Source: Verpa conica
Taxonomy: Eukaryota; Ascomycota; Pezizomycetes; Pezizales; Morchellaceae
Direction of reading: 5' to 3'
NCBI GenBank assembly: GCA_033030425.1
Contig: JAUFSD010000001.1
Location: 2,852,001 to 2,916,000 of the forward strand
Length of the DNA: 64,000 nucleotides
Numbering within the stretch: position 1 is the stretch's first letter; each line of letters starts with the position of its first letter. The translations under genes were made by a program, and so were the position numbers. This document shows, piece after piece, positions 1 to 12,019 of the stretch. Under the pieces are notes generated by a model. That model worked only from the letters and a program-made list of their open reading frames with translations. It searched no databases and was not told where the DNA came from.

Positions 1-1435
1 TCAGGTAGTTGATGTGGGCACGTAGTATCAGCTCGGAGGTGACGCTATGGGAATCTGGAGAGTAAGTTGGGGGAAGTTGTTTAATAAGCTGCCAATGTTT
101 ACCGTTTTCGACAGATTTAGGGACTTCGAGGCCTCGAAACTTGATACCATCTATGATATAGGGAGATTTTGGGTTCAATGGGTTACTGGGTTGAATAGTT
201 TCTAGAACTCGCCGCGGGGTAGTGGTGTGGAAATAGCGTTTCTGAATGTTGGAGTATGAGGAGCCTGTTGAGAGACCTACGCCGAGCCGAACAGTGGGAA
301 CAGGGGGACTGTATCTAACTATCACATCCTCAGCCTTATTGTCTGGTTTCTTCTCGCTGGATATCTTATCAACGGATATGGGTTCGGGTCTAGGGCTCTT
401 TGTGGTCCCGCCTTTCTTCAGGTACTTCCCCCATAGTTCCTCAAGATTGATCTCCTCCCTCCGATGAGGTGTAAAAAGTTGTATAACCAGTCCTTGACTT
501 CCGACATCTACGCAGATCCAGCCTACCCCATTCTCCAGGCCTGTCTGGGTGTTGACCAATTTCCCTCTCCTCTTCAACCGCCTGTCTCTAATCTTACTCT
601 CGTTCCTTCCTAATAGCCCATCGGCGTAGGGCGCCATTCCCCAATCTGAACGAAGCCATCTACAGACTTTATCAGCTGACATGTAAAGATGTCGCTCGGA
701 CCGTGCATTCCCGACTATCATGATTGTGTTTGCACCAATTGCAGGAGGAGGGTCCATAGAACGTAGATCAATAAGAGCCATATCATTGATACCGATCTCT
801 TCACTGAGGTGCTTCAGTAATGGCTCAAGTGCCGGGGGGGGATTATCTGGGAGTTCTGGGAGAGCCTGGCGTTGGTGAAAGGGGTGAGATGTAGGGCGAG
901 GGGTTTCAACACGGAGGAACCAGGGGATTTGGTTCTGCCCTTCTTCGCTCTCTCCGGATGCTTCTTTCTCGACCCCTGTTGTCATCGAGTCTCTCCCCCC
1001 TTCCTCCAGCTCTTCGATTATAGATTCCTTTCCCTCATGCTCTTTCTGTTTGGGTGATACATATTCTCTCCTTTCAGTCCCTATCTGTGAGATTGTTGCT
1101 TCCGTTACAAATCTGGTCACCCCACCTAGACCCGCATCTACTTCGACTTTAGATTCATTCTCGATTTCGATCACTGATTCTGGCTCCGGGTCCGACTCGG
1201 TGATTTCAGCAAGTTCGGGTAGAGACTCAACTAGCTCCTCTAGTATCTCTGTCGGGCTATAGAGAAGCGCAGAGCTATGGAAAGCTCTCAGGGGGGGAGC
1301 TGAGATTCTGGAACGGGTTGTATTGGTGATAATTCGTGAAGTGGGGATGAGAAGTCGTAAATTTGCCTTTGATGATGAATTTAACAGGGAAATACACCTA
1401 GCACTCTGCACAGAAATCCGTCGAGCTGCAATCAT
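1..1435 (-). CDS. ATP25: ATP25, mitochondrial ATP synthase assembly/translation factor (3' end outside window)
   Basis: One uninterrupted frame runs from an ATG at 1435 down to the window edge (478 codons, no stop), so the C-terminus is missing. The N-terminus is rich in Arg, Ser and Ala and lacks acids over about 60 residues, as in a mitochondrial targeting peptide, and an acidic linker follows. Residues about 170-345 match the RsfS-like half of fungal Atp25: the stretches IPWFLRVETPRP, ALIDLRSMDPPPAIGAN, ADKVCRWLRSDW and YADGLLGRNE are characteristic, followed by VGWICVDVGSQG. In yeast the precursor is cleaved: the N-terminal part acts like a ribosome-silencing factor and the C-terminal M domain stabilises the OLI1/ATP9 mRNA and helps assemble the Atp9 ring. 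The family is about 600-700 residues, so about a quarter to a third lies beyond position 1. The identity is from remembered family sequence; the frame was read directly. Confidence 0.9.
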   Translation of the reverse strand, partial: MIAARRISVQSARCISLLNSSSKANLRLLIPTSRIITNTTRSRISAPPLRAFHSSALLYSPTEILEELVESLPELAEITESDPEPESVIEIENESKVEVDAGLGGVTRFVTEATISQIGTERREYVSPKQKEHEGKESIIEELEEGGRDSMTTGVEKEASGESEEGQNQIPWFLRVETPRPTSHPFHQRQALPELPDNPPPALEPLLKHLSEEIGINDMALIDLRSMDPPPAIGANTIMIVGNARSERHLYMSADKVCRWLRSDWGMAPYADGLLGRNESKIRDRRLKRRGKLVNTQTGLENGVGWICVDVGSQGLVIQLFTPHRREEINLEELWGKYLKKGGTTKSPRPEPISVDKISSEKKPDNKAEDVIVRYSPPVPTVRLGVGLSTGSSYSNIQKRYFHTTTPRRVLETIQPSNPLNPKSPYIIDGIKFRGLEVPKSVENGKHWQLIKQLPPTYSPDSHSVTSELILRAHINYL

Positions 1436-3571
1436 GTTCCTGTTGTATTTCCTTGGTGCTATTTGAGTGCAGTTCTCTCTTTTCCACCACCCGCTCACTA
1501 TATGGAGTAAAACTTTGATGTCCGATGCCGGGGTAAGGTGCATGATGCGCCACTGTGGCGTCATTAGTTCGCAGTAAGAGTTTTGGGGCTAGATGTGATA
1601 CAAGAATTACCCTAACCCTTGATAGGACCAATTAACATTCAGTATCTACTGAAGTAGCGTTGCGGAAAATCATATATAACACAGTAACTAACCTATCGAT
1701 TTTACGGGCTGGCTATGGGGTGGTGTGACGGTTTAAGAAAGATAGGAGTCAAGTGTCAAGTGTCATTATTGTCCAGGGAAGTTGTATACCCTAGGGCCAA
1801 GTAGACGCTCGATAACTTCGAAATGCTACACTGAGAGATCGAGGGCATCTGTATGTTGTGTTTTTTCTTGTTTTCTTTTGGGCGTAGAAGACCGAACTCT
1901 GCGCAGTTGAGAGTCAAGGGTAGTAATTAGGAAGATAGTAAAAGCATCAATTTGGGATTAATGACTTAGTTTCTTTTTGTTATTCGGTCTTGCATTCCTT
2001 GCGGTTTTGCGTGGTGTATAGCCTCTTTATTCTTTCTTATTTTGATAGTGTAGTTATTTCTTCTCCTTTAACTTTAGTGTAGTGAGCCTTGACACCCTCC
2101 GCTTCACTTGCTATCAATCACAAACAGAGGGAAGGGAAATACATGTATAAGAACAAAGGGATCATTAGTAAAAGAACCCTCTATCCGTTAACAACAGAGA
2201 AAACGCAAACCAGCACCCACTCGATATCTAGTAATAACCGTAATGGACACAAGAACTTTTAAAGTGAGAAAACCGCAGATCACTATCTCCAACAGCTCCC
2301 AGCACCAGTGAACCCCCTACTGGGATTAGAGTCAAGTTTATCAAAATTGTCGTCGAAGTGAGTAAATTTGATACCTAACTTATCAGACTTTGTTTTTATA
2401 GCATCAGTCAGCCTTTCCAGCTGCGAATTCACAGTGCTTATTTTATTCTGTATAATTCACAAGTGCTCTTGTTGGGACATCGTCACTGTCAGATTTTTAT
2501 TGGCCATAACCTAACAAAGTATACTTCAAAATACTGATAATTCTCGTTTAATTCAGTACCGTTCATTGACATTGGCTCACAGTATCTCAGATTCGCATGG
2601 GAATACTGCACGGAGTCTATCGTCTACACTATTATGCCGTCTTCCGAAGCCCGTTGGTACAGAAGACTTCCGCTATAAGGTTTCTATTCTTATAGAATAT
2701 GTATATAATCTACTATAAACTAAGTATGAGCCTGATATATAAAATGGTTGAATGGCAAATGATGGCCAGACTAAGCTGACGAGTAATGCTATAGCTGACA
2801 TTCTAATAATCAGCCAGCCAGTCAGTCTTTGATAACCTTATCATATAGGCGTATTGAACACCCCCAGCTGGTGCTGTGACCATAAAAAGATCTAGGATCT
2901 ATAAGAATTTAGGTCATAAGAACACCCTATCAGAATATTTAGTTCGGGCCGACAAGGAATATCTACGGTACCAACTATAATAGCTACTTTATAATGTCGC
3001 ACAGAGAACATATTCTTATAGGACGATCGTGCATGTCTTGGCCGCACTAGCGCGGGGCTCTTTGGCAGGGGTCAGGGTCCACCCACTAATCTGGCTGAGG
3101 GGGGAGCCGGGCTTTAGGTGGAGAGAGGGGAGCTCTACGTACTATGTTCAAACCATTGATCTATATATATAAGCAGCTGTAATAGGTGTGTTTTTTCTAA
3201 TCGGTTTCAGCTGGCGCATGATTAAAGACATCTGAGGGGACGGTTGCCGTGTTCAGTGCAGCGATCTACTAGATATCTCTCGACGGGTACCCGCTCTTCT
3301 TCTGTTTATACAGTGGCCACACCTCCGGTTGGTTACATCTGTCCACTCGGGTCTGGGATTGTCGTGGATAAGCGGGGCAGATCATCTCTTACAAGATTCC
3401 TGCCTTCCTCTCAGTCTTATTCCTTATATTGCCATTCCTCTCGCTCTCGTCCATTTGTGGTAGCTCGCAACACCCTCTCTTAAGTATCTTTACCACCTAG
3501 TATCTAGTAATTAGAGACTTCAATCCCTATCTCCTAATCTACACAGTATCTATCACTTGTGCTCATTCATC
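1436..3571. other. Intergenic region between ATP25 and DCS1
   Basis: This 2.1-kb gap lies between two divergently transcribed genes, so it should hold both promoters. It is AT-rich, and its short open frames (1398-1631 minus, 3244-3483 plus) have no recognisable protein character. A TATA-like run, atatatataag, sits near 3163-3175, about 400 bases before the DCS1 start, followed by a pyrimidine-rich leader. I see no RNA gene or transposon. Confidence 0.5.
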
Positions 3572-4727
3572 ATGGCTCAATCAACACCTGAGGAAGAACT
3601 CCTCCGCCAATTCAAATTCACATTTCTCATGAATCAAGGCAAGCAACCACCATTCCACCCCACCACATATTACTTATCCCTCCTAACGTGCCATCTTCAC
3701 AGATACACGTACCAAGTCCGTCAACCTTCTCGGCTCAATCGCCTCACAACCCGCCATCATAATTGCTGAAAAAACCGCTTTCGATATCTCAGATTTCAAT
3801 CTCTCTAAATTTCCGCGTCCCTCAGCCCTCCCTACAATCTCACTTCTTGAAAAGAATGACATCTACCACTGGTTTCTTGCCTCGCAGTCCGCTGTCACGA
3901 GCTCAGATGAACTTGCCCAAGGTAAGGCGGATGTGAAGCTTACGCTGATTTATCCAGCCACGGATGCACATATCCGGAAATACAGTCAACAGAACCTCCG
4001 GATGGTGGAGGAGACAGCGTTGGTATATAAAGAGTATGTGAAGCCGTTTGTGCAGGGAAAGAGGGAGGGGGGACGGTTGAACTGGGTTTATAATATACTT
4101 GAACATAAGGCAGAGGTGGAGAGTATCATTGTGGAGGATACAGACCCAGTTAAAGGGTTTATGTTATTACCCGATCTGTAGGTATTGTGCTATTCATGAC
4201 TAGGAAAGTTCTAATGAGTATGTAGTAAATGGGATCGGAAAACTATGGCGAGTCTCTACACTATGGCTCTTGTCCAACGTCGTGACATCAGCTCGCTGAG
4301 GGACTTGAGAAAGAGGGATGTACCTTGGCTGAAGAGTCTTCAGACGCAGATAACTCAGGGCATCTGTAAGAAGTACCCGGGGATTGAGGAGGACCAAATT
4401 AAACTCTATGTTCACTGTAATCCTTCCCACTCACCCTCGCAGTCTAGTTATCTATATGCTGATGTGCCCATACTAGACCAGCCATCATACTACCACTTCC
4501 ATATCCATGCAGTCTCAATAACCCATGATGGTGGTGCTGGCCAAGCCGCTGGAAGAGCGGTATTATTAGGGAATTTAATCAGCCAATTGGAGTGGATGGG
4601 CGGAGACGAAGATGCAGGGTTTGAGAACGTTACATTGACCTATTTCCTCGGGGAAGAGAGCGAGCTTTGGCAAGGTGTGTTTGAGGCGTTGCGGGAGAAG
4701 AAAAAGGCAGGAGAATTAGCGAACTAG
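3572..4727 (+). CDS. DCS1: DcpS-type scavenger m7GpppX diphosphatase (four exons)
   Basis: Proposed exons are 3572-3638, 3703-4177, 4226-4416 and 4477-4727, giving 327 residues. DcpS enzymes hydrolyse the m7GpppN cap left after 3'-5' mRNA decay, in cytoplasm and nucleus. The N-terminal swap domain includes KTAFDISDFNLSKFP; the middle reads FMLLPDLKWDRKTMASLYTM; the HIT motif is HFHIH at about residues 251-255, with the usual lead-in YVHYQPSYY. Intron 1 starts with GC instead of GT (gcaag...ttcacag, branch ctaac at 3683), because only this junction restores the frame. Intron 2 restores the family motif PDLKWD. Intron 3 (60 nt) has no stop and is a multiple of three, so an unspliced reading also stays open, but it breaks the conserved YVHYQPSYY. 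The length is close to that of yeast Dcs1 (350) and human DcpS (337). Confidence 0.92.
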
Positions 4728-7700
4728 AGAGGAACGAAGTAAAAGGAGGAATGTATACATACCTTCGTGTAATTTAGTCCTATTTCTTTTTTAGTCCTGT
4801 TTTGACTGTAGTATGATTAAATGATCAACTTAGTCCTATATTCGGCTATATAGGTCGAGTGATAAAGCGTGATCAGTCTAGTAGAAACGGTGAAGCTATA
4901 GTAGTACCTCACACCTAAAAACGTCCAACTCAACGTCCAATATGACGAAATCACATAAAACATTCTAACATTATACTTAACCACCATATATTTAAACCGG
5001 TTATAGCCTTTATTTGATTATCTGGCAAATTCAATAGAAACAACCGGACTAAATATTCTTTCCATCATGAATATTATTCTCATCTTATTAGCAAGCAAGC
5101 GCTGCCAACCGCACGTCTTCCTACTAACTCACAGAAAGTATACCTATGAGACTAATCCATTGAGGACACTTATAATCACATCAAGTCCATCCATAAAACA
5201 TGTTACTAAAACCTGACTGGGGTATTTTTGTTGGTTTAAGCTTGGCTAGACAAAGGTTACTACAGTTTCTAACATTCCCCCACAGGGTACTTAGATAATC
5301 AACATGCCCGTTTTATTCTAACTTCAGCTACACCTTTAATTGCATAAGCCACATCCATTATTAACACAAAATAATGTTCAAACCGAACATTAGGGGCGGA
5401 AGTCAGGAGTGATGGCGCACTTCCTGGAGGATAGGTTAGGCCCCCTATCTAGAAATAGCTTTGGTTATGCTAATCTCTCGTTTTGAATAATTTATGACTC
5501 TGAATAACCTTATTCAATATGGAAATAAACCATAATTGTAAAGCGAGACTACTGGGGAAAGCCACTTTCCTGGGCACTAGAAGATTAAAGATATGATATT
5601 AGAAGGATTAGAGTCATATATACAAATAAATAAGTCGATTTAAAAGGTCTATGTTCGTAATAAGTCATTCTAAAACTACGTGATAGCTAAGGTTGATACC
5701 TAGGTGGCTTTTGGTCATGAAAAAAGTCTACCTTACGGGTAGCTACATGTAGTAAAGGAGGTGCCGAAGACGTAGACGATAAATAGATAGGATAGCTTCT
5801 GCCTACATATATATTCAGGTATGTTCATATCCGTTTGATATAATTACAGGCACAATATAGGCAGTATAGTAGGTAAACAATACAGCGCTTATATTTGTAT
5901 GCTGGGCTTCTACTGAAATTGAAAATAGTGACGCATTTGGACTGATAACAAATCTTATTCTTAGAATTGAGAGCACGAAAGTTTATTAGACATTGGGTAA
6001 CCGTCCAGAAAGTGGTGAATTCCGCATGATACTGGGTGCTGTGAGAGAGAAGGTAGCGTGTCTATAATGCTTCTCGATTATTATGATAAAAGCTTATTTC
6101 GTGTCCCCACCTACATGTAGCCTGATATATCAAAGGGGTTTGGGGAAACCTACTTAGCGTTTCAGTACATAGATGAGTCAAATAATGAGGTGTTCACGAA
6201 GTCAAACTGGCCCTATATATATAGTATAATACGGGAGAGCTAAGGTCTCTACTTTGTAATGCGTAGGAGTGCATGAGCGGTCGTAATCGAGTGATATTTC
6301 ATGAATCGAGAAGTTTGGGAATTGATCACCATTGAATTTTACCCGGGGAATGACTATAGGTTCTAGAATCTTAGAAGATGATGAGTATTATAGATTCCAC
6401 CATACTGGTTAAAGTTCACATCAGAATGAAATTGCGGGGAATTCATAAACAGTGTACTGTCTCAGGATTCCTTGGGGGGAGGGGGTTTCGTCCGTGCAGG
6501 TGGGACTTTCCTCGGAAATCGGAACGGGGGGGGGGTCTCGTTCAAAGCCATTGCTCCGTGCGAGCTAGTGCGGCTGAAAAACCACGGCGAAGGGAGGAAG
6601 GGGGAAAAGCTTCGCTTGCACTGTCACGATCTGAGTGGATCTCTCAAGTCAGTGCAATTAATCGGCATGGCTAGCTATGAGCTGCAGGGTCGACATGGCA
6701 TTGACGGGTGCCAGTCAATCAGAACCTCTAGGTAGCGCGACCTGCCTGGCTGAGTTATGCTTATCTTGAATTTTTTTTTTTTGACCAGAGCGCGGGGAGG
6801 GGAGGAGAGGGAGAGATGTTTTCTTTGTGCCTGGGGTGCGTGTGTGTACCGTGGAGGAGAGAGGGGAAAGCTGGGGAAAACACCAGCCTCTCAAGAATCT
6901 TCCCAATCTCTGCCCTCGGAGAAACAGGACAGAGTTGGACTAGGTATATATACATTGATCAATCGCATTGTAGCTCTGGCATCGCCCCCGCAGGATCGAC
7001 GGCTTCCGCAGAGCCCTGTCTTCCTAGCGGTCGATTGCAGGAGTTGATAATTCCTGGAGTGTATCCAACTTATTTGGAGTCTTGTCCGTCCGCCCGCGCG
7101 TTGCTACAGAGCAGACCTCCCTGCCGAATAATAATGCAGTAATAATTAGAAACTGGGCAAGAAACCGCCTCCTGACATCCAGTTTCTCTGTCCCCAGAGT
7201 CTGCGACCATCACACGACTTTCCCGTGCATTTGCATTTGCCTACTTTAATATTCAGCGTTTATTGTTCCCTCTTTCCTCCGGGAGAAGGCAGATAAAGTC
7301 CAATAAATCAGAAGAGAGAGACAGCTGCTGTCTGTTGATAATCTCTCGGCATTTTACCCAGCTGCCCGTCTATCTACTTACTACTCCTGGACCGTTCACT
7401 CACTCCACCACCCAGCTTGCTCTCTCGCCCCCCCCCCGCCCTACACCCTACACCACCCCGTTCGTTACCGAGATAGCTCCCTCCGCCACTCTTCGAGTTT
7501 TCCTTCACGATATTTCTTCCGGCCCCTCTGAATAGCTGGGCGTGTGTTCCCTGACTTTCATTCTTCCGTTCCTCTCAGGTCAGCCTCGTAGCTCGTAGCT
7601 CGTAGCTTGTTTCGCCGCTTTCTCCATCCACTAGATCGCGAATTCGCGCGTGTTCCCTTCCCTTTTGAAATTTCTTTTCCTTCCCTTTTCCTTTTCTTTC

Positions 7701-7990
7701 TTTTTCTTTTCCATTCAGCATTAAGAAGCTGCGCAGGAGGACTGATCCATCGTTGCCGTCGTCGCATGTTCTGCTTGTCGTTGCGAACAAAACTCACTCG
7801 TTCTTCCATCCCCCTTCCATTCAACTAATAGGAGAGAGGTCCCCCCCCCAAACACGAAAACGGCCCACTATTCTACCACACCTATACCACAAACAACCAC
7901 CACGACATTCATAACCACGGAGATCTACCCATACCGTCCATACCTTACCATACCCACACGCACACCATACATACCATACAAAAATAAGTA
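4728..7990. other. Long intergenic region and 5' leader of the ubiquitin-fold gene
   Basis: From 4728 to about 6370 the DNA is AT-rich, without open frames, and carries two perfect CTACATGTAG palindromes (5743-5752 and 6111-6120). From about 6450 the composition becomes more G/C-rich with homopolymer runs. The overlapping frames at 6378-7142 look like chance frames (low complexity, overlapping on both strands). A TATA-like tatatatac lies at about 6942-6950. The last part is probably promoter and 5' UTR of the gene at 7991. Confidence 0.45.
7648..7712 (+). promoter_or_regulatory. Pyrimidine-rich tract upstream of the ubiquitin-fold gene
   Basis: An almost pure C/T tract on the plus strand about 280-340 bases before the ATG at 7991. 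CT-rich tracts are common near transcription starts of well-expressed filamentous fungal genes. The role is inferred from position and composition only. Confidence 0.3.
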
Positions 7991-9070
7991 ATGTCTGCAA
8001 ATTCCCCTACCCTGGGCCCGGCACAGGCGGAAATAGCCTCTCCAAACTCACGAGAGGATGCGGCGACGACTTCAATATCGCCCGTAACAGGGAATGACAC
8101 GGCAACAACGACAACAACGACCACAGCCGCGGCTACCGCCCCCGAATCACAACAACAACAAGAAGCTTCGAGTCGGCCCTCAACTCCTCCCCTTTCAAAC
8201 CCTGCGACAACTGAGACAGGGACGAGTTTAGAATCGGTGGAGGCGGACACGCAGCGTCTTGTTGGCGATGTAGTCCCCACAGCCGTCGTCGCTCCGATTG
8301 CTACTGATACTACTCCCGCCACTACTACCGTTGCTACCCCCGTCGAGAACCATCAACCTGCTACGACTACACCGGCTACGGAGACAGCCGCATATACACC
8401 ATTGAGGGATATGAAGCCAGCTTCGTCAATAGAACCGACGGCGGCTTCGCTGTCGATTACTTTGTTGTTGATTTCGGGTGTGCGCCACCAATTCACTATG
8501 GATGAGGCATATTTGGAACAGCACTCTGTGAAGACGGGAGCAGGGAAGGAATCTTCAAAGGATCCATTTGAGATGAGCGTATGGCAGTTGAAGGAATGTA
8601 TATGGAAGGATTGGAAAGATGGTACATCTTCCCCCCCCCTTTTGTTTCAAGAAATCCGATACACCATCCCCCCATGGGGAACAATTGGTGTGGTCTTTCT
8701 CTCTCGAATGGAGTGTGCTGATACTCGTGGTATCTAGAATGGGACCAGAGACCTGCCAGCGCAATGTTTATCCGTCTTATTCATTTTGGCCGCATGTTGG
8801 AAGATAGACATCCTCTCAAAGGTACGCACGTTTGCGATGCTTACTCCCACTCTGTTTCTTTTTATGGTTGGAGCGCTAAAATTAAAGCTCTTTACGGATA
8901 TAGACTGCAGGCTCAACCAAGACTCCCCCAACGTCGTTCATATGACTGTTCGCCCCCCCGAGGTGGGCGACGACGAAATGACCCAGAGGAGCGCAAAGGG
9001 CGGGTTCGGACACTCGAGGGAGAATGGAAACAGTAGTAGCACTCCGTCATGCCGGTGTGTTATATTGTAG
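7991..9070 (+). CDS. UBL3/MUB-like membrane-anchored ubiquitin-fold protein with C-terminal CaaX box (three exons)
   Basis: Proposed exons are 7991-8621, 8738-8821 and 8904-9070, giving 293 residues. The first 150 residues are a disordered, Thr/Ala/Pro/Gln-rich leader. The ubiquitin-like fold starts at about residue 153 with SLSITLLLISGVRHQF, continues in FEMSVWQLKECIWKDW and, across intron 1, FIRLIHFGRMLEDRHPLKDC, and ends with SPNVVHMTVRPPEVGDDE across intron 2. This is the pattern of UBL3/MUB proteins and fungal Rad60-SLD-type ubiquitin-like proteins. The last residues are SCRCVIL, so Cys-Val-Ile-Leu forms a CaaX box; a final Leu favours geranylgeranylation. Animal and plant relatives sit at the plasma membrane through this lipid, do not conjugate like ubiquitin, and recruit E2 enzymes or sort proteins to vesicles. 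Canonical members are about 117 residues, so the leader is unusual. Confidence 0.87.
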
Positions 9071-10594
9071 TGGTATTAGTAGGAGGTTGTGGTGGGGAAA
9101 TTGGGGGAAGGTATAGGAAAGGAACATTGGGGTGGTTGAGGATGGGAAATGTGGAGGTTATGTTCCCCCCAGGGAACATGCATGGGCAGTAAATTCTGGA
9201 CGGACGGTCTCTACTCTACGGCCTCATTATACTATATCCGGCGTCGTCATTTCATGGGAGTGAGGGAATTGGTGGGAGGAATTGTGCATATATGTTATTT
9301 TTCATTTTCATATGTTTTCAGTGTTTTTTCCTTCTTTCTTTTTTTGTTACTACGTTCGTGTGTACAAGGAGTTGTTCTCTTGGTAAGGTTAATTCTGTGG
9401 TATGGTTCTTAAACTCTCGCTATCTCCAATTTTTTTTTGTCGCTATGTAACCTTTTTTCCCCTTTTAGTTCCTTATGTACTCGTACGGGCTTTATTTCAT
9501 CTCATATGTTACTATCCCCCCTTTTTTGCTTTGGTCATTTGTGCTTTTGTTGTCTTTTTTTACATGATATGCATGTGAATGTAGTGTAGGTAGAGCGATG
9601 GGTTGAATAAAAAGACGAACGGGGAGGACCGGGGAAGGGGGGAGGGAGAAGGGCGGTTCAAGCGAATATTTCTGGTCCCGTTATGCGCGCTGTGTTCCAT
9701 CATGATCGACCTGGCAGGTAGGCGCGCGCGGGCATGCACATGTAGCGGGGAACGGGTCAAGCCTAGAGCAACGTAACGGCCCACCTCCACATAATGTATC
9801 TACCTTCTACAAATAGACCCCCCTCTTCCGCATTTAGGGAGGAAAAATATATGTAATATATTAAAAAAACAAAACAAAGTATATACACACATATAAAGCA
9901 GTGGAGGGAAAGAACTATAAACGGGGGGCGGAAAGCGTCTTACTGTGTGCTGAATTAACCCTGTTGCGGGGTTTGCCGTGAGATTTCATGTCGTGTGGGG
10001 TGTGTGTGTGCTGGGTTGTTTGAGATGGGGTGGGCGTACCGATCGTGGTTTCTTCTCTTTTGTAAAGTTGATAAGCTTAAAGTGATGTGATGCTCTCTAA
10101 TATGGGGGGGTTTCCCCCCTCCTAACTACTTCTACATCATGGGATGGGGTTTTTTGATAAGAGAAAAGATTTTATGTTACACGTTGATAAGCGGCGTTAT
10201 TCCACTTTGGCATCATCTGACAACTAAATAAACTTTATTCTCTATCATTTTTTTATTAAGAAAAATCTGCAATATCGAATCTAGATTGCGAATAATAGCT
10301 CCTATATTGGAGTTTCTTCTGGCGCAGCGATGATATGCACCTTTAATGAAGAAGGAAGACTCCCAAGTGCTCTTTTTCTCTCCCCATATCTTGGCACATA
10401 GCTTATGGAGGTGAGCACATGTAGTTGAGACTAGCCCGGCTCAAAATCCGGAATATCGGCAGTTTGACGACAGTCGTTGTCTAGTCCATAGTTGGAGAAA
10501 AAACCCCTCCTGCAGGTAGCGAGCGGTGTCATGAGAAATCCAGGACCCCCCCCCCTCCTCGCACCCGCTAAATCACCGAACAACAAATCAATTA
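9071..10594. other. Intergenic region between two convergent genes
   Basis: It follows the stop codon of the ubiquitin-fold gene and should hold the 3' ends of two converging transcripts. It has T-rich stretches at 9300-9560, many homopolymer runs, and an ACATGTAG motif at 9738 and 10417. The frame at 9560-9790 (minus) shows no family features. Confidence 0.4.
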
Positions 10595-11194
10595 TTACTC
10601 CTCTGACGTATCCTTCTCTATTAAGCCCACAACCACGTTCACAAACTCATCAACCTCAGTATTATCCTCTCTTAGCCTTCTCAACTTCTCGACCCCAGCC
10701 TTGGTCCCTTTCTCCGCGTTCCAGGGCCTCTGTTGGGTCTGTTCAGAACCTCCCCTCCCGCCTCTACCCCTCCCTCGCCCGTGGTTTGTGAACCCGGGCG
10801 GGGGCTCTAGTGTTGCTTTATGAACATTGAGTAGATGGCGGCAGAGGCTCGGCGATGCTAGCATTCGCTGAACCTCGGGGTATGTGAGTAGTGGTGCGAA
10901 AATATCTGAGGCTATAGGTTCTTTCTGGTCATTTGGCTTCCCATCTGTAGTTTCTGGCTCTACGGGTGTAGGTATAGGTATGGCTTTTTTGGGTGGTGAG
11001 TCGAGTTCTGACTTTTGGTGTTGGGCTTTATGGGGCTTGTAGCAGACGAGGGAACAGCTGGAATTGTAACGTTAGTAGCAGATAATGTAATGTAGTTAGG
11101 GGGTGAGAATATTGGTTATTACGTACTAAGGAACTTCGCAGGTGGGACATTTGTATTTTGAAGGCTCCGTGTTGCAGATTCCGCAGGTCGTCAT
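10595..11194 (-). CDS. zf-HIT protein, ZNHIT3/Hit1-like snoRNP assembly factor (two exons)
   Basis: The exons on the minus strand are 11194-11127 and 11057-10595, giving 176 residues. The intron (11058-11126) starts gtacgt, has a ctaacg branch and ends ccag; it restores the motif VPYCSLVCY. The N-terminus is a HIT zinc finger: Cys4, Cys7, Cys16, Cys19, Cys24, Cys28, His32 and His36, with the typical CPTCEVPYCSLVCYKPHK. After an acidic Pro-rich linker come PLLTYPEVQRMLASPSLCRHLL and an Arg/Gly-rich stretch, then a C-terminal acidic helix ending VDEFVNVVVGLIEKDTSEE. The order (finger, linker, short helical C-terminus) fits ZNHIT3 (yeast Hit1), which stabilises Rsa1 in box C/D snoRNP assembly. 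Other zf-HIT proteins cannot be excluded from the finger alone. Confidence 0.85.
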
Positions 11195-12019
11195 GATTGT
11201 TATAGTTGGTGGATGCTGGGGTCTTGGGTGAATAATGAAACAAGGGAAAAGCCCATTGAGTTGCCCTAGCCCTAGAAGCTTGGCCTTTTTGGAGAGTCAC
11301 TGAATTAATAATTACTATTTGTAGTATATTAGCAGACATACTTTAATTGCTCTATTGCAAGATACATGTAGTATTGTACTTTCTTTATTTGATTTTCAGC
11401 CTTCTGGAACATCTACGCCTCGTACTAGAAAGTTCCAGAAGTCACTGTAATAAGTGATACCAGGCTGTTGTCTTGGGTTGCCTCAGAAGCCCTGCATCCT
11501 CAGGCATAATCGAGGTTTTTAATTTTTTAATAGGGGTCACCCCCTAGATATCCTCGTGTCACATCGTGACAACAATGTTATGTAGTGGTACAGAAGCACA
11601 TATCGAAACGAGCTCACATTGTATCAACAGGAGGGTAATCGTCAAAAACTCCAAATGCAAAAACTGATGGAGTGAAGTTTCAATAAGCTGGTAGATGATG
11701 ATGGATGCAGCTGCAGGTTGCATCTGCGGGCTTTATTGTGGCGGGGTGGGTGACTGGCACAGCCACACCTTGACCAGGGGCCGTCCCGTGGAACAACAGG
11801 CCAACCCCCACCAGCCAGTCGCCTCTAAGTGCAGCCTGTCTTCTTTCTCTCCACCCAACACCTTCCCCAGCTCTCATCGGACAGTCTTCCAAATCCTGTT
11901 TACTCCTTACGGTACATCCCCCTGTGCAGAACTTTCATCGATCCCATAAGTATCTTTCAGCAAACCCTGGTTATCCACAGTCATCTCCGCCGCTCTACAA
12001 TTCCAACCTCCCCCCTGCT
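11195..12019. other. Divergent intergenic region before the eIF4E-binding gene
   Basis: It separates two divergently transcribed genes. One ACATGTAG copy is at 11364-11371. The C-rich stretch at about 11770-12015, just before the ATG at 12020, is probably 5' UTR. Open frames here (11680-11949) overlap on both strands and show no family features. Confidence 0.4.

Noticed and set aside
6378..7142. Several overlapping frames on both strands before the ubiquitin-fold gene
   Set aside because: Low-complexity, mutually overlapping and without family features; more likely leader and promoter sequence.
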